Origin: Candidatus Nanoarchaeia archaeon | GTDB lineage: Archaea > Nanobdellota > Nanobdellia > CSSed11-243R1 | Direction: 5' to 3' | Assembly: GCA_028713895.1 (NCBI GenBank) | Contig: JAQTNH010000001.1 | Coordinates: 822,610 to 886,609 of the forward strand | Length of the DNA: 64,000 nt | Part shown: positions 60,001-64,000 of the stretch, in pieces | Numbering within the stretch: the stretch's first letter is position 1 | Layout of the letters: each line of letters starts with the position of its first letter | Notes under the pieces: model-generated | The model's database searches: none | The model's input: the letters and a program-made list of their open reading frames with translations, nothing else | What the model was told of the DNA's origin: nothing | Translations under genes and position numbers: made by a program

Positions 60001-60096
60001 CTGCCTTTCTTTTGTGATGGCCATAGCTGGATTCAAAAGACTTGAACATATTAAAATCAATAATGCAATAACAGAACAAATCTTTTTTAAATTCAT
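57091..60096 (-). CDS. large surface glycoprotein-like protein with C-terminal anchor
   Basis: This protein of about 1001 residues has a signal peptide (KKICSVIALLILICSSLLNPAMA), a carboxypeptidase-regulatory-like repeat (VSGYVTRPNGGIPIENATVIL), several Ig-like repeats with many N-x-S/T sequons, a Gly/Ser linker (GGGGSGGGGAGG), a CARDB-like domain (FTIEPPKGEVVSNETISFII), one membrane helix (LGWLLIAASIMLASYL) and a cytoplasmic Lys/Pro/Ala tail. It probably forms part of the cell surface. The start is the ATG at 60096, after GAGGGTGAGG; a GTG at 60108 overlaps that site. Confidence 0.8.
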   Translation of the reverse strand: MNLKKICSVIALLILICSSLLNPAMAITKERQIQEDNIELGSFIEITSPEIETPIEQDYNYIITDDSSAEHSGSNFGTMAAAGFSYSGVNVSGYVTRPNGGIPIENATVILGTANYTPSTIPPNYCAINPSNQTTTTTDSTGYFILGNNLQITSGNSTCDLNIIIIKDGFVTNLTNVTITGLTQIYTDTNRTLQMHANIIAAITTDLPHAPYSYFGENYNATVKVTNLGDVAADNVTVNLTAIYSTILTTTPIIIGTINGTDYGTANFTVRSPYSTLSDTLTTNVTAFDSDNSNAINASNYTIIQVVAPVLEVTITSPAEGSVMGPSALLLSNTSYNSTVCYFSNDSADISTNMTQINATHYNATTPVLADGNHTYFVKCEDEWNQTAYANVTWYADAIGPAIEFTESTIIRSGTILNFTLIDAMSNLSSGYWNATNSTGWVSNGSTAYTGVDTGYLEINTTGWVGNATINVWANDTWNNINNNITRPGFNDSTEINITIDDIIPVVIINAPNTSEWFGNRIFVNVTATDENLDKVYARWINTTNESVTGNWTELLGAGADYFIGDITDLIGVGQENVTIVVNATDLAGNYNDTENVTVQIDRTPPVVLILSPVQDSNVSRTAIYIDANVTDYESGVDFCNVYLDGFFTDTIDYDKTTGKCTGTISATNTVGNDDTTLNITAVDFAGNMGYNDTVSFFLYYESGGGGSGGGGAGGKPGTNETPKNLDLEFTIEPPKGEVVSNETISFIIKINNTGEDVLNNIVIKTYDIKDGEYYTDPTGINLIPGEEGTLELLISPVSLDTGIYRINLRIGNDKYSEGGIITLDVTNVADYIAKIEASQACNSAEEYINTIKEQGTNTSDVEDSLAYARTKISEGDYATAGNICASILALTPNEIANGGNPLTGFFIETVGPFVMGNLGWLLIAASIMLASYLGRRQIADLFVGFKKKGKGGAANGKPAAKPAVKEAPKPEAPKAVAPKPEEKKPEAPKKDDQAWKIEWR

Positions 60097-60116
60097 CTTA
60101 GCCCTCACCCTCTGTT

Positions 60117-62279
60117 TTATTGTTTAAACTTGCTTTTCCACTCAACTGGTTCTTTAATCATCTGAGTGTACAATTCTGGAGGAACATCATTGCTTGCAAT
60201 GATTTCATCCTGTTTCTGGATTATTTGGTTCAATTTTTGGTTTGTTTCGTCGTCTTCGTACCTTATTGTGGTTCCTTTGTATATCTGGTTTTCTGCCTGG
60301 TTGAATGTATTAGCCAGTCGTCTTTTCTTTCCACCAACTCTATAAGCGTCAATTGCAATTCCACTAAGCAGAGCAGTAGTTGCGCCTGTTATTATTCCAA
60401 CAATGCCTGTTGGCTGAACTCCTAATGGAACGTACTGGTCAACCGTTACTGTTCCCGGAACACCTATTCTTTTTTGTGTAGTCACCTGGAAAACATGGTT
60501 GTTTACTGCTGCGTTTGTGAAATATGCTGTTGTGTTTGTCTTGGCATCCTTCTTTTCATTTAACTGGACTCCAAGCCTCAATGCTGCATCTACTCCAAGC
60601 TGCAAGGCATATTCAATCCTGTCATCCTTAACTGCAGTTCCTGTGCTTTGCCCGTTTAGTGTTGAGTAAAGTGTCTGGTTCAACTGGTGCACAAGCTCTT
60701 GCTTGTAGTTTGTAGACGATGTCAATACATCATTTAATGTATATGTGTTATTGTTCCACATGCCGTCTTTTAAGTGATAATTCATTGTCGGGATTCCCTG
60801 GAAATATGCATCTCCTGCGAGCCCCATCCTCATGTATGAGTCCATAACGTCAAGCATGAACAATTTGAAATCATTGCTCATATGCTGGCTGTCAAGCTGT
60901 CCATTATACCAAAGGTTAATCTCTGAGCTTACCATGCTTCCGCTAAGTGTTGCGTTGAAACCGTGTCCTGCAACCAAACCGCCAACATCAGCTGACAAGT
61001 CGATTATGTCCATATCTCCCCTTGCTGTGAAGTTTGAGATTTGGCAGTCTAAATCTGCTGTAATGTTTGCGTCTGAGACCCTAAGTGTAATTTCAGCTGT
61101 GTTATTAAGAATGTCATCCCAGTTAACTGTATTTCTTTGTGTGAAAGAAACATTTCCGTTTCCATACTCAATTGTTCCAGTCCCGTTGATATCTCCATTT
61201 TCAAGCAGCTTGCGGAATTCGCTTGCGCTCAAGGTTATTGTTGAGTTTGTAACATGTGCATTGTCCAAATGTCCGTTGAAGTCTCCGGTCGCATCTGTGA
61301 TGTTTGTGTATCCGCTTCCCTGTCCATTTGTTACTCTTCCTGCGAATGTTGTGTTGTCTTCAAATCCATCTGCAGTTACATCACGGAGCTCGAATGTCAA
61401 TGAGCTGTTGTTTTCATTATGCATTGTGATGTTTGTTGCATCGTTTGTATGAACAATCCTGTTAATGAAGTTGTTTCGTACAAGGTTGTATGCGCTTGCG
61501 TTATTCATTATATCACTTTTTGCGTATACTTTTGTAAAATTAAGCGTTACATTAGACACATCAATGTCTCCATCGAAATCCCTTGACAAATCAAAGAATT
61601 TCTGGTCCTGATAAGTTGCTGTGTTGTTCAAACTCTGATTTATCCATGAATCAACATTTGCTTTTGATGTAATATTATTTATCAGCTGTTGTGTGTTTGA
61701 TGTGTTTACAATTTCAGTGAGGGTTGAGTAATAATCTGTGCCTCCAAATGTATCGGTTCCACCCAAAATTGTTGTATTTGTATTAAGATCAATTATGCTT
61801 GTTATGTTCAAGTCATTTGTTAAGCTTGCAGTGCATGCAAGTGTTGCCAAATCATCAAATGTGTAGGTTGTAGTCTCGTTTTCCCATACAGCAGATGCAT
61901 TGTTCTGGATTACAGGCACCTGTTTGACCATTTCGCGCTCATAAGACCAAATGTCTTTTGCCTTGAAACCATCAACATCTTTGTCGCTGTTGTGTTCATT
62001 TTCAAAAAGAGCATAACTTGTTGCTGTCAAGAATCCCATTCCAACTCCAATTCCCAGTGCTTTGAGAACAAGACTTGTGTGATAGTCATTAAAATCGCTG
62101 CCCCTGAACATATTAATCAGTGCGTCGATTTCATCATTTCTGTTGTAATTATCCTGTTTTGCTATGTACAGTGCAGACTTAGTATCATTATCCTTCTGAA
62201 TAAGTGCATGTCTAGACTTTGAAATGCTAGCTGCTTTACTTGCCTGTATTGTTTCACTTTTTCTTTTTTGTTTTGTCAT
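60117..62279 (-). CDS. large two-pass membrane protein with Asn-rich external domain
   Basis: This 720-residue protein has a basic cytoplasmic N-terminus of about 68 residues, membrane segment ALGIGVGMGFLTATSYALF (about 73-91), an external part of about 530 residues packed with N-x-S/T sequons and beta-prone repeats, a second membrane segment GIVGIITGATTALLSGIAI (about 625-643), and a charged cytoplasmic tail with a coiled coil. No known family. GGGGTGTAACATA precedes the ATG. It lies between two other large genes in one leftward run. Confidence 0.75.
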   Translation of the reverse strand: MTKQKRKSETIQASKAASISKSRHALIQKDNDTKSALYIAKQDNYNRNDEIDALINMFRGSDFNDYHTSLVLKALGIGVGMGFLTATSYALFENEHNSDKDVDGFKAKDIWSYEREMVKQVPVIQNNASAVWENETTTYTFDDLATLACTASLTNDLNITSIIDLNTNTTILGGTDTFGGTDYYSTLTEIVNTSNTQQLINNITSKANVDSWINQSLNNTATYQDQKFFDLSRDFDGDIDVSNVTLNFTKVYAKSDIMNNASAYNLVRNNFINRIVHTNDATNITMHNENNSSLTFELRDVTADGFEDNTTFAGRVTNGQGSGYTNITDATGDFNGHLDNAHVTNSTITLSASEFRKLLENGDINGTGTIEYGNGNVSFTQRNTVNWDDILNNTAEITLRVSDANITADLDCQISNFTARGDMDIIDLSADVGGLVAGHGFNATLSGSMVSSEINLWYNGQLDSQHMSNDFKLFMLDVMDSYMRMGLAGDAYFQGIPTMNYHLKDGMWNNNTYTLNDVLTSSTNYKQELVHQLNQTLYSTLNGQSTGTAVKDDRIEYALQLGVDAALRLGVQLNEKKDAKTNTTAYFTNAAVNNHVFQVTTQKRIGVPGTVTVDQYVPLGVQPTGIVGIITGATTALLSGIAIDAYRVGGKKRRLANTFNQAENQIYKGTTIRYEDDETNQKLNQIIQKQDEIIASNDVPPELYTQMIKEPVEWKSKFKQ

Positions 62280-62301
62280 TATGTTACACCCCTATTACTC
62301 A

Positions 62302-63756
62302 CTACGAAGTAGTGTTTTTAACTAGTTCACCATTTAAATAGTTTTCTCTTTTGAGTAGTACATCCCCCACACCATTTAATTTATGCTCATGACTGCCCAA
62401 AACAGATTTTTTTATTTTATTCAACTTTTTGATTAGATCTTTGCCTTTGATATCCTTGGCTAGAAGTTCATCAATGTCCTTCTTTCGGTATTCTTTTAAC
62501 AGGGTTACGATATAATCCTGTTTGATGTCGTGATTAGGCTTGTGAAAAATGTCGCTTTCAGGAGACTCTATTTTTTCCTTGAAAACATATGCTGCAAGAT
62601 GTGACAAGAACTCGTTTATCACAACCTGTTCATTGTCTGTTGCGTTTTTCATTACACCCTGTATTGCAATATTGTTATTATATTTGAAATAGTTCTTAGC
62701 TGCGGGGTTTATCTTGAACCCTGAAGAATGCCCCTTCTTTTTTTCAGTTCTAATGTACATTTTACCGTCTTTCTCGACATACGAATAAGTAGTAAACTCC
62801 TTATTGCCACGAACGCCCTGTCTTGCCGCTGTGAATAACTCATTCATGAGCTCCTGTCGTGACGGATCTATTCTGTACTCTTTGTTTACAATTTCTTGTA
62901 TCTCTCTTATTTTTTGAATAGCATGTTTCCTGCCTGTACGTATCCTGTTCTTTTCCTGTTCGTATATCATCGTTCTTTTTGCAAGTCTTTTGTTCTGAAT
63001 AAGCGCAGGTAACTGGATTTTGTTAAGCTCATCAACAGCATAATTAAACGCTTCGTTAGTATCATATCTAAGCGAATTTATGAGACTGTTCTCTTTGTTA
63101 TGCAGTTCGTTAATCATGCGTTTGTGCCCTTCTATGATTGTTTCGAATACAGAAGCGACAGATTCGTCCTTCAATTTTTCGAAAAGAGTCTCATCGTTCT
63201 GTGATTTAATCCTTGAAGTGACCTCGGTTTTGAGCAGAGCACTGTATGTTTTGAAAAATTTTGAAATAAGCGGATCTTCATTAAAATCTGGTTTTGTAGC
63301 ATAAACAGGCATTTCAACAGGCCCATTCCACTGTTTTAATTGATTGGTTCCAGGATCATAAAATAAAAGTATTGGCTCGCCTTGGTTATCCCTACTGTAT
63401 CCAAGTGCAGGCAATTTTTCCAATTTGCCATGGTTTCTGTCTTTTTCCTTAGAATTTGCAGATTTGAGTATGGACGTTGCAGTCTTTTTAATATTAGCCT
63501 TAAGGTTTGGTTCAGAGACGTGTTCATCAGAAATTTTGTCTACAGACACCATGCCTCGTGCTATATAGTTATTCAGGTTCTTTCTCATTGAACCAATTAT
63601 AAAAGCCCCATAATCTATACCGCTTTCTTTTAATTCATTAGGCAGCTTTGAGTAATCGTATAGAACAGTATCCAGTGTAAATTTATACGCTTCGTTTTGA
63701 AGATTGAGTGGTCTAGTATATAATGGAAACATTTTTTTTATCATTTCAACAGACAT
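62302..63756 (-). CDS. hypothetical helical protein
   Basis: This protein of about 484 residues is soluble, charged and mostly helical, with basic stretches (RTMIYEQEKNRIRTGRKHAI) and a region TRPLNLQNEAYKFTLDTVLY near the start. There is no signal peptide. It is the first gene of the surface-protein run, so it may be a cytoplasmic partner of the two membrane proteins. The start is the ATG at 63756, after GGTTGGGTGAACAT; a TTG at 63768 overlaps that site. Confidence 0.65.
   Translation of the reverse strand: MSVEMIKKMFPLYTRPLNLQNEAYKFTLDTVLYDYSKLPNELKESGIDYGAFIIGSMRKNLNNYIARGMVSVDKISDEHVSEPNLKANIKKTATSILKSANSKEKDRNHGKLEKLPALGYSRDNQGEPILLFYDPGTNQLKQWNGPVEMPVYATKPDFNEDPLISKFFKTYSALLKTEVTSRIKSQNDETLFEKLKDESVASVFETIIEGHKRMINELHNKENSLINSLRYDTNEAFNYAVDELNKIQLPALIQNKRLAKRTMIYEQEKNRIRTGRKHAIQKIREIQEIVNKEYRIDPSRQELMNELFTAARQGVRGNKEFTTYSYVEKDGKMYIRTEKKKGHSSGFKINPAAKNYFKYNNNIAIQGVMKNATDNEQVVINEFLSHLAAYVFKEKIESPESDIFHKPNHDIKQDYIVTLLKEYRKKDIDELLAKDIKGKDLIKKLNKIKKSVLGSHEHKLNGVGDVLLKRENYLNGELVKNTTS
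62331..62340 (-). promoter_or_regulatory. TATA-like box before the gene at 62279
   Basis: On the minus strand TATTTAAATGG lies inside the end of the upstream gene. It predicts a start near 62306, just at a small palindrome CACTAC-GAA-GTAGTG, so the 720-residue gene may have its own promoter. Confidence 0.4.
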
Positions 63757-64000
63757 ATGTTCACCCAACCTTATTTGTCATTACTGTATAGTAATAATAC
63801 CTATGTCAACCAGACTATTTAAACGTTTCGTTTTATGCTATAACTGTGATTAAACTGATGCCCCTTTCGATTTAGGAACTATTTGTTGTAATATATAGCT
63901 TTTGGTATATACTTAAATTCCCAAGCTCTGTAATTAACAGCTTTAAAGCGCGTATAATGGGAATTTAGAAGGCATTATAAACTCCGATATATCGTAATTA
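63757..64000. other. intergenic region at the window edge
   Basis: This AT-rich stretch has no convincing gene. On the minus strand CGTTTAAATAG (about 63817-63827) is a likely TATA box for the gene at 63756, with a leader containing AGTAATGACAAATAAGG. Other AT-rich boxes (GGTATATACTTAAAT near 63913) could serve a gene beyond the edge. Confidence 0.4.

Noticed and set aside
60832-61452. 206-residue rightward frame
   Set aside because: It is antisense to the 720-residue membrane protein; composition mirrors the opposite strand.
1-64000. CRISPR arrays and insertion sequences
   Set aside because: No regularly spaced direct repeats, no cas genes and no transposase-like frames were seen anywhere in the window.

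Overview
The window is archaeal chromosome. It carries archaeal-type information genes (rps13, rps4, rps11, rpoD, rpl18e, rpl13, rps9, rpoN, rpl37ae, rpoP, prefoldin beta, an Orc1/Cdc6 protein, ABCE1, Trm1, archaeal YchF), TATA-type promoters about 25 bases before many start codons, Shine-Dalgarno sites of the type AGGTGAT, and SepF and presenilin-like proteins. The many large Asn-rich surface proteins, small helical unknowns and short intergenic gaps suggest a DPANN-like lineage. The window has no 16S gene or other decisive marker, so that placement is an inference.

Layout. 1-4.2 kb: two surface proteins read leftward, then a divergent Ser-His signal peptidase and an RNase Z-like hydrolase. 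5.5-13.8 kb: a mostly leftward cluster with Trm1, two paralogous nucleotidyltransferase-fold proteins, a TIM-barrel protein with a coiled-coil insertion, and helical unknowns. 13.9-19.6 kb: a DUF63 membrane protein, Orc1/Cdc6 with a Nudix hydrolase, an iteron array that may be an origin, a structured leader with a 44-residue ORF, DUF2797, and a PemK-type toxin pair. 20-29.6 kb: an 8-oxoguanine glycosylase/Nudix/parvulin gene train, an amino-acid permease fused to a methyltransferase, ABCE1 and YchF. 29.6-41.8 kb: an AbiEii-like protein, DUF429, a HemK-type methyltransferase, threonyl-tRNA synthetase with its editing domain as a separate gene, a ZIP transporter, an arylsulfotransferase-like lipoprotein, a methylthiotransferase, a VapBC pair and a presenilin-like protease. 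42-51.4 kb: SepF, ZPR1, prefoldin, RpoP and L37ae, tRNA-Pro, a radical SAM enzyme, an iron-sulfur flavoprotein, CutA, and rpl18e-rpl13-rps9-rpoN. 51.4-54.4 kb: five non-ribosomal genes plus tRNA-Leu, placed between rpl18e and rpoD. 54.4-57 kb: rpoD-rps11-rps4-rps13. 57-63.8 kb: three very large cell-surface or membrane genes in one leftward run.

The most striking features are these. (1) tRNA-Pro(TGG) is only complete if a 27-base intron is removed from the acceptor stem (after nucleotide 3), and a textbook bulge-helix-bulge is present. (2) A 9-base word, TGGGGTTCT, lies 10-23 bases before five start codons, separate from the ribosome binding site. (3) Three perfect 9-bp tandem iterons and CCCCGA repeats lie just upstream of the Nudix-cdc6 operon. 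(4) Threonyl-tRNA synthetase is split, with its editing domain downstream of the catalytic gene. (5) There is a permease-methyltransferase fusion. (6) tRNA-Leu has the anticodon AAG, unexpected for an archaeon.
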